Numbered from the stretch's first letter, positions 7,264 to 16,343 are shown. The stretch is DNA of 64,000 nt from Lentilactobacillus parabuchneri DSM 5707 = NBRC 107865 (GCF_001435315.1 NZ_AZGK01000009.1:1-64000), one strand, 5' to 3'. Notes: generated by a model from the sequence alone, not told the origin. Made by a program: numbers and translations.

Positions 7264-8718
7264 ATGTTAAATATTGGCATTACGATGCTTGGTTTGTCGC
7301 GGTTTCAGTTTGCGATGACCACGGTGTTTCATTTCTTCTTCGTACCGTTTTCTATTGGTTTAGCTTTTATTGTCGCAATTATGGAAACGGTCTACGTTGT
7401 TAACAAGGATGAAACATACAAAAATATGGCAAAATTCTGGGGGAAGATTTTCCTATTTAGTTTTGCTGTAGGTGTTGTTACAGGTATTATTCAAGAGTTC
7501 CAGTTTGGTATGAACTGGTCAGATTATTCACGATTCATGGGGGACATTTTCGGAGCGCCACTTGCAATTGAAGCTTTGGCCGCCTTCTTCCTTGAATCAA
7601 CTTTTATCGGTCTTTGGATGTTTACATGGGAGCGGTTTAACAAAACCATTCACTGTTTATTCATTTGGCTGACAGCATTTGGCTCAACTTTATCCGCTTT
7701 ATGGATCTTAGCAGCCAACAGTTTTATGCAAAACCCCGTTGGTTACGCGATGAACGCAGCTCAACACAAGGTTGAAATGACCAGCTTCTCTGCTGTTATC
7801 ATGAACCGTCAACTGTGGAATGAATTCCCACACGTTATCTTCGGTGCATTCTTAACGGCCGCATTTGTTGTTGCAGGATGTTCTGCATGGCGTTTACTTA
7901 AGAAGGATCATGAGAACTTCTATCGTAAATCCATGAAGGTTTCATTGATTATTGGTCTTTGTGCCTGCTTAGGTTCCGTTTGGTCAGGTGATACACAAAC
8001 TCGTTACCTGATTAATAACCAACCTATGAAGTTTGCCGCAATGGAAGGTCTCTACAAGAATTCAACGGACAAAGGTGATTGGGCATTAGCTGCCGGATTC
8101 AACGGTCCTAAGAAGACTTGGTCGATTGAAATTCCATACGCCTTAAACATTTTGGGCCATCACAGTTTAAACGGAACGTTTAAGGGTCAAAAGACGGTCA
8201 ATAAAGAATTAAAGGCTAAGTACAACAAGAACGATCAAACCAAGAATTACTATGTTCCAACCAAGACATTGTTCTGGAGCTTCAGAATTATGGCAATTTC
8301 TGCAGGATTGTTTGGCTTAGTTGCCATCATTGGCCTGTGGTTCAACCGTAAGAAGTCTCAGACCATTATGAGACAACGCTGGTTCCTATATTTGATGGGA
8401 CTGATGGTATGGCTTCCATTTATCGTTAATACCTGCGGCTGGTTCGTCACTGAATTCGGTCGTTATCCATGGGTTGTTTACGGCTTGTTGACAATCGCCG
8501 ATGCGGTTTCGCCAACGTCTACCGTGGCAAGTTTGATGTTCACCAATATCGTTTACTTCTTGATATTTGCTTCATTAGGAGCAGTCATGGTTATCTTGAG
8601 TCACCGTGTTCTCAAGCAAGGTCCCGACTCAGTCTTGACTGATGGATATTCAACTGAACCCCAGGATGATGCTAAAAAGGTAGATCCATATGAAATGGGG
8701 GCGGCTCATAATGACTAG
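7264..8718 (+). CDS. cydA: Cytochrome bd quinol oxidase subunit I
   Basis: The 484-residue multi-pass protein is the heme-carrying subunit of cytochrome bd, which oxidises quinol and reduces oxygen to water. Heme ligand positions are retained: His23 (TTVFHFFF), His190 (NEFPHVIFG) and Glu397 (GWFVTEFG). The usual GRQPW motif reads GRYPW at 399-403. The length fits the short-Q-loop class of Firmicutes. The SD aagggggg precedes the ATG. Its last 8 bases overlap cydB. Lactobacilli generally cannot make heme, so activity should depend on heme supplied by the import operon upstream. Confidence 0.96.
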   Translation: MLNIGITMLGLSRFQFAMTTVFHFFFVPFSIGLAFIVAIMETVYVVNKDETYKNMAKFWGKIFLFSFAVGVVTGIIQEFQFGMNWSDYSRFMGDIFGAPLAIEALAAFFLESTFIGLWMFTWERFNKTIHCLFIWLTAFGSTLSALWILAANSFMQNPVGYAMNAAQHKVEMTSFSAVIMNRQLWNEFPHVIFGAFLTAAFVVAGCSAWRLLKKDHENFYRKSMKVSLIIGLCACLGSVWSGDTQTRYLINNQPMKFAAMEGLYKNSTDKGDWALAAGFNGPKKTWSIEIPYALNILGHHSLNGTFKGQKTVNKELKAKYNKNDQTKNYYVPTKTLFWSFRIMAISAGLFGLVAIIGLWFNRKKSQTIMRQRWFLYLMGLMVWLPFIVNTCGWFVTEFGRYPWVVYGLLTIADAVSPTSTVASLMFTNIVYFLIFASLGAVMVILSHRVLKQGPDSVLTDGYSTEPQDDAKKVDPYEMGAAHND

Positions 8719-9724
8719 TTATCAATTTATCTGGTTTCTGTTAATTGGTGTGTTATTTAGTGGCTTCTTCTTCCTGGAAGGATTTGACTTTGGTATCGGG
8801 ATGTCGGTTCGATTCTTTGCCAAGAACCGGGCAGAACGTGATACCGTTATCCAAACCATCGGACCGCACTGGGATGGAAATGAAGTTTGGTTAATCACTG
8901 CCGGTGGTGCCATGTTTGCATCATTCCCAATGTGGTACGCATCACTATTTTCAGGCTACTACATCGTTTTGTTCTTGATTTTGGTTGCTTTAATCTTCAG
9001 AGGCGTTTCGTTTGAATTCCGTGCGAACATGCAGACGGAAAAATGGCGGAACTTCTGGGAGTGGGCATCAACCATTGGTAGCTTCTGTGCTGCTTTCTTA
9101 TTTGGGATGATGTTCACCAGTATGATTGAAGGCGTTCCAATTGACAAGAACGGCGACATTTATGGGACGTTTACCACTTACGTTAACTGGTTCTCAATCG
9201 TCGGTGGCGTCGCAGTTTCACTGCTTTGCTTCATCCACGGTTTGAACTTCTTAAGATTAAAGACGAGTGGTGAATTAAGAGAACGGGCTGAAAAATGGAG
9301 TAAAATCCTTTACCCTGTCTTACTTGCCGGTGAAGTTGTCTTTGTGATTTTGCTTTACTTAACCACTGATTTCTTCACACGCAAGCCAGTTTCAACCTGG
9401 TCAATCTTAATTGCCCTGGTTATCTTCACATTAGCTGCATGGTGGGGCACACAATCCAGTCATGACTGGGCATCATTTATTGCCAGTGGTTTATCACTGA
9501 TCAGTATCGTTGTCTTGATCTTCAACGGTTTATTCCCAAGAGTGATGATTGCGACCAACAGTGCCAACTCAATTTTAATTAAAAATGCATCAAGTTCACC
9601 ATATACACTGCACCTGATGACAATTTTGACGTTTACGATCCTGCCAATTGTTCTGATTTACTTCATTTGGAGTTACTGGGTATTTTACAAGCGGATCAAA
9701 TCGCCAAAACAAGCAGTTGAATAA
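8711..9724 (+). CDS. cydB: Cytochrome bd quinol oxidase subunit II
   Basis: The 337-residue multi-pass protein carries the subunit II hallmark near its N-terminus (FFLEGFDFGIGM) and DGNEVW further on. It pairs with CydA in the membrane. The ATG at 8711, preceded by gggggcgg, overlaps the cydA stop region, so translation is coupled. A terminator and then a large inverted repeat follow, which may separate cydAB from cydDC in transcription. Confidence 0.95.
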   Translation: MTSYQFIWFLLIGVLFSGFFFLEGFDFGIGMSVRFFAKNRAERDTVIQTIGPHWDGNEVWLITAGGAMFASFPMWYASLFSGYYIVLFLILVALIFRGVSFEFRANMQTEKWRNFWEWASTIGSFCAAFLFGMMFTSMIEGVPIDKNGDIYGTFTTYVNWFSIVGGVAVSLLCFIHGLNFLRLKTSGELRERAEKWSKILYPVLLAGEVVFVILLYLTTDFFTRKPVSTWSILIALVIFTLAAWWGTQSSHDWASFIASGLSLISIVVLIFNGLFPRVMIATNSANSILIKNASSSPYTLHLMTILTFTILPIVLIYFIWSYWVFYKRIKSPKQAVE

Positions 9725-9763
9725 TATTTCAACGCTTTAAGTTATCCTTAAAGTGGTAAACGC

Positions 9764-9807
9764 AAAAGCGACAATGGACGGATCGTTCATTGCCGCTTTT
9801 ACTATTT
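9764..9807 (+). terminator. Terminator after cydAB
   Basis: Stem aaaagcg-a-caatg / cattg-c-cgctttt (one mismatch) closing on a short loop, followed by a T-rich tail. Confidence 0.7.
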
Positions 9808-9814
9808 TAAAAAA

Positions 9815-9964
9815 CGGAGTGTGCCAAAAGGCGGGTTTGCTTCCGCCAAAGAGGCTTGGCATTTCATGGCCGGCGTAGCATAACCTAGAATGACTTTTTG
9901 AGCTGAAAGCTCGGAAAGTTATTCGTAGTTATGCCTAGGAAGCGGCCTTTTGGCACACGTTCCG
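9815..9964. repeat. Large nested inverted-repeat element (possible repeat unit or structured RNA)
   Basis: The outer arms GTGTGCCAAAAGGC (9819-9832) and GCCTTTTGGCACAC (9945-9958) are perfect complements, extended outward by CGGA/TCCG. Inside lie a small GGCGG/CCGCC hairpin, a second arm pair GCATAAC (9878-9884) / GTTATGC (9928-9934), and a central hairpin GAGCT-GAA-AGCTC (9900-9912). There is no ORF and no T run at its ends, so it is not a simple terminator. It could be a dispersed intergenic repeat or a structured RNA. Confidence 0.7.
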
Positions 9965-9984
9965 GCTATATAAAATAAAAAAAG

Positions 9985-10030
9985 CAAGGGGGCCGTTGGC
10001 AAAACGTTAATTTTATCACAGCCCCTTTCC
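9985..10030. terminator. Terminator-like hairpin upstream of cydD
   Basis: Stem aagggggc / gccccttt around an interior CAAAAC...TTTTATCAC segment of the kind seen in other terminators of the window. The flanking A and T runs are modest, so direction is unclear. Confidence 0.5.
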
Positions 10031-10145
10031 TATTTAAAAAACACCTAAAACATCCAAATACTTTGCTTTCTGATATTTCATTGTGCGCAATAATTCTTTA
10101 TACTAGAGTTTGTAAGTTAATTTTTCAGATGGGGGAGTGAAAAGT

Positions 10146-11876
10146 TTGATTGATAAAAGATTGTTCGATCTGCCCGGGATGAAAAAATACGCTGCGATTT
10201 TGGCAGTATTAGTATTCATTCAAGCAGTCGCAATAATTGCTCAGGCACGGGCGCTTTCGATTGCCATTGTTAATTTATGGAATTTGCAGTCGATTAACAC
10301 GATTGTTGCACCAACGATTGTGTTCACCATCGCCTTTTTAGCCCGTCATTTACTGACGGTGACTGAGAATCGGGTGCTGTTTCCATTTGTCGAAAAGACC
10401 AGTGGCGATATGCGTGAAGACCTGATGGCGAAGATTTTTCGACTGGGTCCTGCAGAGATTGATAAACGGGGAACCGGAAACATTGTCACGATGGCTCTGG
10501 AAGGAATCGATCAGGTCCAGACTTATTTAATGCTGGTGGTCATCAAAATATTGGATATGTCGATTACACCGTGGCTGATTTTACTTTACGTTCTTTTCCT
10601 GCGCTGGGAACAGGCAATTTTCTTATTTGCTATTTTTCCAATTATCATTTTGTTTATGATTATTCTTGGCCTCGCAGCGCAGAGCAAAGCCGACCGTCAG
10701 TATGAAGGCTATCAGCGATTATCCAATCACTTTGTTGACACCTTGCGGGGGTTGCCAACCCTTAAACAGTTAGGGTTGTCCAAACGATACGCGGATAACG
10801 TTTATGACGTCAGTGAATCTTATCGAAAAGAAACTATGTCCACCTTAAAAATTGCGCTGACGTCCACCTTTGCCCTGGACTTCTTCACTACGTTGTCAAT
10901 TGCCGTGGTTGCCGTCTTCCTTGGTTTTGATTTGATGGACGGCAAAGTCTTATTGTTGCCAGCCTTGACGATTCTGGTTTTGGCGCCTGAATACTTTTTG
11001 CCAATCAGAAATTTTGCAAACGATTACCACGCCACTTTGAACGGGAAGAATGCCATGACGGCTGTCTTGGACGTTTTGAACGAACCCGAAATGAGTGAAC
11101 GCGAAATCATGCCGGCATTCAAATGGGATAACGAATCGACACTTAAGCTGGATCAGGTTGCCTTAACCTATCCAGATACTGAAGAGGCGACGTTAAAAGA
11201 CATCAATGTCGATATTAAAGGGATGCAAAAGATTGGTATTATTGGCGCATCCGGTTCTGGTAAATCGACGTTGATCAACTTAATTGGCGGCTTCTTATCA
11301 CCAGACAAGAATGATCAAATTATTTTAAACGGCAAGTCGTTACCACATTTGAACCAGGCTGCTTGGCAGAAAAACTTTTTGTACATTCCACAAAATCCGT
11401 ATTTGTTCCACGCAACATTGGCTGATAACATTTCCTTTTATGTGGCGGATGCGACCACGGAGGCAATTGAAAATGCCGCTGAGAAGGCCGGATTAAGCGA
11501 TTGGATTAAGACGCTTCCGGATGGCTTGAACACCATGATTGGTGAAGGTGCCAGGACCGTCAGTGGGGGTCAGGCACAACGAATTGCCCTTGCCAGAGCG
11601 TTTTTGGATCCAAGCAGAAAAGTCTTGCTATTTGACGAGCCGACTGCCCATTTGGATATTGAAACCGAAGCCAGCTTGAAAAAGGATATCCTGCCGGTTT
11701 TTGAAGACCATTTGGTTTTCTTCGCCACCCACAGACTTCACTGGATTGGTGAGATGGATTATGTGCTCGTCATGGATCACGGGCGCGTGGTTGAACAGGG
11801 AACACCCGACGAATTGGCCAAACGCAATGGTGATTACGTCAAACTTCGTTCTGAAATGGAGGCGGCTGATCTATGA
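10146..11876 (+). CDS. cydD: Cytochrome bd assembly ABC exporter, CydD-type subunit
   Basis: This fused transmembrane-ATPase half of the CydDC exporter exports thiols and is needed for cytochrome bd assembly. The N-terminal half has the CydD-like AIIAQARALSIA segment and several membrane helices. The C-terminal ATPase has Walker A (GASGSGKST), signature (VSGGQAQR) and Walker B (LLFDEPTAHLD). A GTG at 10137 lies too close to the SD (gggggag), so the TTG at 10146 is preferred, giving 576 residues. It overlaps cydC by 4 bases. Bacillus literature calls the first gene cydC; the name here follows the E. coli-type subunit. Confidence 0.9.
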   Translation: MIDKRLFDLPGMKKYAAILAVLVFIQAVAIIAQARALSIAIVNLWNLQSINTIVAPTIVFTIAFLARHLLTVTENRVLFPFVEKTSGDMREDLMAKIFRLGPAEIDKRGTGNIVTMALEGIDQVQTYLMLVVIKILDMSITPWLILLYVLFLRWEQAIFLFAIFPIIILFMIILGLAAQSKADRQYEGYQRLSNHFVDTLRGLPTLKQLGLSKRYADNVYDVSESYRKETMSTLKIALTSTFALDFFTTLSIAVVAVFLGFDLMDGKVLLLPALTILVLAPEYFLPIRNFANDYHATLNGKNAMTAVLDVLNEPEMSEREIMPAFKWDNESTLKLDQVALTYPDTEEATLKDINVDIKGMQKIGIIGASGSGKSTLINLIGGFLSPDKNDQIILNGKSLPHLNQAAWQKNFLYIPQNPYLFHATLADNISFYVADATTEAIENAAEKAGLSDWIKTLPDGLNTMIGEGARTVSGGQAQRIALARAFLDPSRKVLLFDEPTAHLDIETEASLKKDILPVFEDHLVFFATHRLHWIGEMDYVLVMDHGRVVEQGTPDELAKRNGDYVKLRSEMEAADL

Positions 11877-13615
11877 AAAATTTCCGCAAAACGTTCGCAA
11901 ACGATACCTGGGTCATGCCTTACCTGAGAAAATACAAAGGTTTGTTGATTCTGGTTTTGTTTTTGGGCTTTATGACCTTCTTTTCAGGCGGTGCGTTGAT
12001 GTTTAACTCCGGCTTTCTGATTAGTGAGGCGGCTCGGCGGCCATCAAGCATTATTTATATTTACGTCCCGGTTGTCCTGGCCCGGGCCTTTGGGATTGCC
12101 CGGCCAGTCTTTCGGTATGTTGAACGATTGACCAGTCATAACTGGGTGTTAAGAATTGTCTCTGATTTTAGAAAAAAGCTGTATCAAACAGTCGAAAAAA
12201 AGGCCTCGGCCATTCAGCGGGCCCATCAGACCGGGGATATTTTAAGTATCTTGGCTGATGATATTGACCACATCGAAAACCTCTACTTGAGAACCGTCTT
12301 TCCAATGGTGATTGGGTGGCTGTTATACATTTTCGTCGTGATTGGCGTCGGGTCGCTCAACTGGGCGGTCGGCTTGCTGCTATTGTTATTATTGGGGATT
12401 ATCACGATCATTATGCCATTGATGTCGGTTGCCACTAACGGGGTTCGTGAGTTCAAACAGCATCAGATTCAACACGAATTTTATACCAATTTGACCGATG
12501 AAGTTATGGGATTGGGTGACTGGTTGATTTCAGGCCGTTACACTGATTTTATGAACCTGCAGAAAAAGCCGATTAAAGAGATTGCCGCTTTACGAAAACA
12601 GGATCACTATTTCCAATGGTGGCGTGAATTCTTTGTTCAATTTATTATCTTATTGACCACGATTACGCTGCTGGTTTGGTCGGCTTATCAATTTACAGCT
12701 ACCAAATCGATGGCGAACTGGGTCGCTGCCTTTGCCTTGGCAATCTTCCCGGCAGTTTCGCCGTTTGTTAATATGAGCCAGGGTGCCAGCGAATGGCCGG
12801 TTTACCGACGCTCAATTGAACGGGTTAATGCTTTGGATATCAGTGACGACAAGCCAATCGATCAACAGAAATTGGCCGGTTCTTTTAAAGAGCTGAAAAT
12901 CAACCAACTCACTTTCAAATATCAAGATGGCAATCGAAACGTGGTTAAACACATTTCAATGGATATTCATCCCGGTGAAAAAATTGCCTTACTGGGGCCA
13001 AGTGGGACTGGAAAGAGTACCTTCTTAAAATTAGTGGTTGGCGATTTGACCCCAACCGATGGGGAAGTGTTGATTAACGGTCAAAATATTTTGAACTTGC
13101 AATCAGTTCGATCCTCACTGTTTGGGATTTTGGACCAGCAGCCTTATTTATTTGATACGACGGTTATGAATAACGTTCGATTGGGCAACACGAACGCATC
13201 TGATCAGCAAGTTAAAGATGCCTTGGCGGCCGTTGGACTGAAAGATTTAATCGAGTCATTGCCGGATAAGTACGATACGGAAGTGCAAGAAGCCGGTAAA
13301 CGATTCTCGGGTGGTGAGCGACAACGCTTATCACTTGCCAGAATTTTGCTGCAGGATGCACCGATCATCATTTTGGATGAGCCAACCGTCAGTCTGGATC
13401 CAATTACCGAAAAGAAGTTGTTGGATAAGGTCTTTGAGTTACTGCATGATAAGACGATTATCTGGGTAACCCACCACTTGGCGGGAATTACCCACGTCGA
13501 TCAGGTCAGATTTATGGAAAATGGCGAATTTGATATGCAGGGGACACCCCAGGAGCTCTATCAAACCGAAGCCAGATTTAGACAATTGTACGATTTGGAT
13601 CGCGGAAGAGCGTGA
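11873..13615 (+). CDS. cydC: Cytochrome bd assembly ABC exporter, CydC-type subunit
   Basis: The 580-residue partner of CydD has the CydC-specific RYVERLTSHNWVLR segment near residues 80-95, six membrane helices, then Walker A (GPSGTGKST), signature (FSGGERQR) and Walker B (IIILDEPTVSLD). It starts with ATGA overlapping the cydD stop. The two make a heterodimeric exporter in the cytoplasmic membrane. A bidirectional terminator follows. Confidence 0.92.
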   Translation: MKNFRKTFANDTWVMPYLRKYKGLLILVLFLGFMTFFSGGALMFNSGFLISEAARRPSSIIYIYVPVVLARAFGIARPVFRYVERLTSHNWVLRIVSDFRKKLYQTVEKKASAIQRAHQTGDILSILADDIDHIENLYLRTVFPMVIGWLLYIFVVIGVGSLNWAVGLLLLLLLGIITIIMPLMSVATNGVREFKQHQIQHEFYTNLTDEVMGLGDWLISGRYTDFMNLQKKPIKEIAALRKQDHYFQWWREFFVQFIILLTTITLLVWSAYQFTATKSMANWVAAFALAIFPAVSPFVNMSQGASEWPVYRRSIERVNALDISDDKPIDQQKLAGSFKELKINQLTFKYQDGNRNVVKHISMDIHPGEKIALLGPSGTGKSTFLKLVVGDLTPTDGEVLINGQNILNLQSVRSSLFGILDQQPYLFDTTVMNNVRLGNTNASDQQVKDALAAVGLKDLIESLPDKYDTEVQEAGKRFSGGERQRLSLARILLQDAPIIILDEPTVSLDPITEKKLLDKVFELLHDKTIIWVTHHLAGITHVDQVRFMENGEFDMQGTPQELYQTEARFRQLYDLDRGRA

Positions 13616-13649
13616 TCTAAAATTCGGCTGATCGGATACTTTTACCGAT

Positions 13650-13706
13650 AAAAAATAAGAGGAGCGACGACAAAACAGTTGTTTTGTCACCGCTCCTCTT
13701 ATTTTT
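13650..13706. terminator. Bidirectional terminator between cydC and polyprenyl synthase
   Basis: Two-storey hairpin: outer stem AATAAGAGGAGCG / CGCTCCTCTTATT, inner stem GACAAAAC-AGTT-GTTTTGTC, with A and T runs at the two ends. Confidence 0.85.
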
Positions 13707-13719
13707 AATAACCGCTCAC

Positions 13720-14697
13720 TTACTGTTTGCGCGTCAACAACATGCGTGTCAATTTTTCCAGATCCTGCTTGGACTTTTGTTCCGGCAGCTTGGCAATTAG
13801 CCCAAGTGCCTTATCCGTTAACTCATCGGCAACCTCAATGGCTTTTTTTAGGCCGCCGGATTGAATGACAATCGTTTTGATGGCTTGAATGTCTGTATCC
13901 GTTAATTGATCTTTTTTGTCCAGCAGTGGCTTCAATGAGTCTGGTACCAATTGGTTGGCAAAAATCAGCGGCAGGGTATAGACCCCGGACTTCAAATCCT
14001 CTAAGACGGGTTTTTTAGTTTGCATTGTATCGCCACTGTAATCTAAAATATCGTCTAAAATTTGGTAAGCCTGGCCAATTGTAATCCCAATTTCGCCGCC
14101 CAGTTCAACGATTTCTGGTGCCGCATGCGTCACAATCGCACTCTGCTGGAAACAAAGTTTAAACAACTCGGCGGTTTTTCCGGTAATTTCATGGAAATAA
14201 TCGGCAGACGTCAACTGTTGATTAAAGTTGTACTTCATTTGGTCCAATTCGCCTGTCAGGATAACCTGCATGGCGTCGATGTGTCGCTTCATATCAGCCG
14301 GATCCTGCGTTGATTTGAGGACCTGGTTAAAGTAACACGTAAACAGGTAATCACCGGCGTAAATGGCGTTTTTTTGGCCATATTGGGTATGAATGGTGGC
14401 GACTCCGCGGCGCAAGGGAGATTCATCAATCACATCGTCATGAATGAGTGTCGCGACGTGAAGTAATTCGACTGCCGCGGCACCGGCTTTAACGACTGCC
14501 GGGTCGACGGGTTCGCCAAACTCGGAGTATATGTAAAAGAACCCGGGGCGAAGGAACTTGCCGCCTGATTTTAATAAGTCAACAATCTTATGATGAATGG
14601 GCTGATTGGAAAGATTTACTGCGTTAAGCAAATAAGGTTCCAAAGCGATTAATTTTAAATTAATACGCGGAAATTGGCGCCAAAGTGCATGAACCAT
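13720..14697 (-). CDS. Polyprenyl diphosphate synthase (menaquinone side chain)
   Basis: This trans-prenyltransferase of about 325 residues has both Asp-rich motifs (HDDVIDES and DDILDYSG), KFLRPG and GEL/QMK segments. The family condenses isopentenyl diphosphate into C30-C45 chains for quinones. It is the large subunit type of heptaprenyl diphosphate synthase (HepT/IspB-like). The ATG at 14697 follows gaggtg; an upstream TTG frame extension is less likely. Placed beside cydABDC, it fits supply of the quinone tail for the respiratory chain. Product chain length cannot be read from sequence alone. Confidence 0.85.
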   Translation of the reverse strand: MVHALWRQFPRINLKLIALEPYLLNAVNLSNQPIHHKIVDLLKSGGKFLRPGFFYIYSEFGEPVDPAVVKAGAAAVELLHVATLIHDDVIDESPLRRGVATIHTQYGQKNAIYAGDYLFTCYFNQVLKSTQDPADMKRHIDAMQVILTGELDQMKYNFNQQLTSADYFHEITGKTAELFKLCFQQSAIVTHAAPEIVELGGEIGITIGQAYQILDDILDYSGDTMQTKKPVLEDLKSGVYTLPLIFANQLVPDSLKPLLDKKDQLTDTDIQAIKTIVIQSGGLKKAIEVADELTDKALGLIAKLPEQKSKQDLEKLTRMLLTRKQ

Positions 14698-14756
14698 GGT
14701 ACACCTCAATTTAACAAAATTTTAACTACAACCTCTAAGATACAAATTCCTAAGGG

Positions 14757-14794
14757 ACTTGTCAATTAACAGTATGTGGAAATAATTGTCAAGT
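14757..14794. promoter_or_regulatory. Inverted repeat in divergent promoter region
   Basis: Arms acttgtcaatt (14757-14767) and aattgtcaagt (14784-14794) are complementary except at one position and lie between two divergent genes. A -10-like TACAAT (14799-14804) follows on the plus strand. It may be an operator for a regulator I cannot name. Confidence 0.4.
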
Positions 14795-14893
14795 AGACTA
14801 CAATGGATTTATGAAATATCGTTTTAAATCATTGCCAGCTTGAAACAGCCGGTGATAACGGGTTTCTTGGGATTATTTGAGGAGGAATTATTC

Positions 14894-16222
14894 ATGACAA
14901 AACAATACGACGTGGTCATCCTAGGTGGTGGGGTTGCCGGCGCATCGCTGGCACATTCCTTACGCCGGCAAAACAAAACTGTCGCTGTCGTCGAAGATAA
15001 TTTATTTGGTGGGACGTGTCCGAATCGTGGATGTGATCCCAAAAAGATATTGCTCTCGGGATTAGAAATCACCCAATTGGTCGATGACATGCAGGGAAAT
15101 GGGATTTCCGGCCGGGTTTCGGTTAATTGGCCGGACTTGATGCGCAAAAAGCGTCAGTATACAAACCCAATTTCAAGTGCGACTCAGAATTCACTAACCG
15201 CTGACGGTGTCGACACTTATCACGAGCACGCCCACTTTAACGCGGAAGGGCTGGTTGAGGCCGGAAACGAGCAGCTGTCAGCAGATAAATTTGTGATCGC
15301 AACCGGACAACGACCATCAATTCCTGATATAGCCGGTCACCAGTATTTCAAAACCAGTACCGATTTTTTGAATTTAGATGAGATGCCAAGTGACGTCACT
15401 TTTATCGGCGGTGGCTATATCGGCTTTGAATTGGCAGGAATTGCTCGGGCTGCAGGCGCCAAGGTCCATTTGATCCACCATAATGATCGGCCACTGAAGC
15501 AATTTGACCAACAGCTGGGCCAACAAGCCATCGACCATCTCAGCGAAATCGGAATTGATTTTCATTTCAATACGGAAGTTTCCCAAATAACGCAGGTTGG
15601 CGCCCAATTTGTCCTTGAAGGTGATCAATTCCAGCTGCCAACGGATATGGTCTTTGCGACGGCGGGTCGGACGCCGAACGTCGATACTCTTGGCTTGGAA
15701 AACGTTGGCGTCAATGTTGACCACCATGGTGTCGTTGTCAATGAACATTTGCAAACCACCAACCCAACCATTTTTGCAATGGGGGATGTGGTCAGCACCG
15801 AGCAGCCCAAGTTAACGCCGGTTGCTGGATACGAAGCGGGGTATTTGGCCAAGTATTTTGGCGGCGCCCCGGCTCCAATTGCCTTCAAGGCGATTCCCAC
15901 GATGGTCTTTGGCCAACCATCACTGGCTCAAGTTGGCGTACCGGCCAGTATCGCTGCTGATAACGACCAATACTTACTGATTACCAATGATATGCACAAA
16001 TGGTACAGTTACCATCGGCTAAATGAGCCGGTCGCCAAAGCCAAAGTCGTGATTGACCGGAACAATGAAACCGTCGTTGGGGCGACGATCTTAAGCAATC
16101 ACGCCGATTATTTAATTAATATCTTTACGTTAATGATCAACCAGCACATGAAAATCAGTGATTTCAATCAAGAAATTCTGGTCTACCCGACATTTGCCAG
16201 CGATATTCAATACCTTGTCTAA
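14894..16222 (+). CDS. FAD/NAD(P)-dependent disulfide oxidoreductase (glutathione-reductase-like)
   Basis: The protein has 442 residues from the ATG at 14894 (SD gaggaggaa). It has an FAD motif (VVILGGGVAGAS), a redox-active CPNRGC pair followed by DPKK, an NAD(P) motif (FIGGGYIGFELAG), and the FAD-contact GDV. The fold is that of glutathione reductase and dihydrolipoamide dehydrogenase. The C-terminal active-site block, normally HPTxxE, reads YPTFASD, so the catalytic His-Glu pair is missing. The substrate may therefore not be a classic disulfide. It is transcribed alone, divergent from the polyprenyl synthase and ended by a terminator. Confidence 0.8.
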   Translation: MTKQYDVVILGGGVAGASLAHSLRRQNKTVAVVEDNLFGGTCPNRGCDPKKILLSGLEITQLVDDMQGNGISGRVSVNWPDLMRKKRQYTNPISSATQNSLTADGVDTYHEHAHFNAEGLVEAGNEQLSADKFVIATGQRPSIPDIAGHQYFKTSTDFLNLDEMPSDVTFIGGGYIGFELAGIARAAGAKVHLIHHNDRPLKQFDQQLGQQAIDHLSEIGIDFHFNTEVSQITQVGAQFVLEGDQFQLPTDMVFATAGRTPNVDTLGLENVGVNVDHHGVVVNEHLQTTNPTIFAMGDVVSTEQPKLTPVAGYEAGYLAKYFGGAPAPIAFKAIPTMVFGQPSLAQVGVPASIAADNDQYLLITNDMHKWYSYHRLNEPVAKAKVVIDRNNETVVGATILSNHADYLINIFTLMINQHMKISDFNQEILVYPTFASDIQYLV

Positions 16223-16280
16223 TTCTGGCGGTTGTTTTCCGACAATTCAGTTCAGTGAATCAATCAGTTTTAAACATCAT

Positions 16281-16320
16281 AAAAGTCCACTTCCTCTTAA
16301 AACCCGGAAGTGGACTTTTA
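16281..16320. terminator. Bidirectional terminator
   Basis: Fourteen-pair perfect stem aaaagtccacttcc / ggaagtggactttt between two convergent genes. Confidence 0.85.
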
Positions 16321-16343
16321 TGACTGATTGTTTAAATTGGTAA

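Larger units (their letters stand above)
9725..10145. other. Intergenic region between cydB and cydD
   Basis: About 420 bases without a gene. In order it holds the cydAB terminator (9764-9807), a 150-base nested inverted repeat (9815-9964), a second terminator-like hairpin (9985-10030), and an AT-rich stretch with a possible -10 box (tatact, 10099-10104) ahead of cydD. No convincing -35 element was found. Confidence 0.6.
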
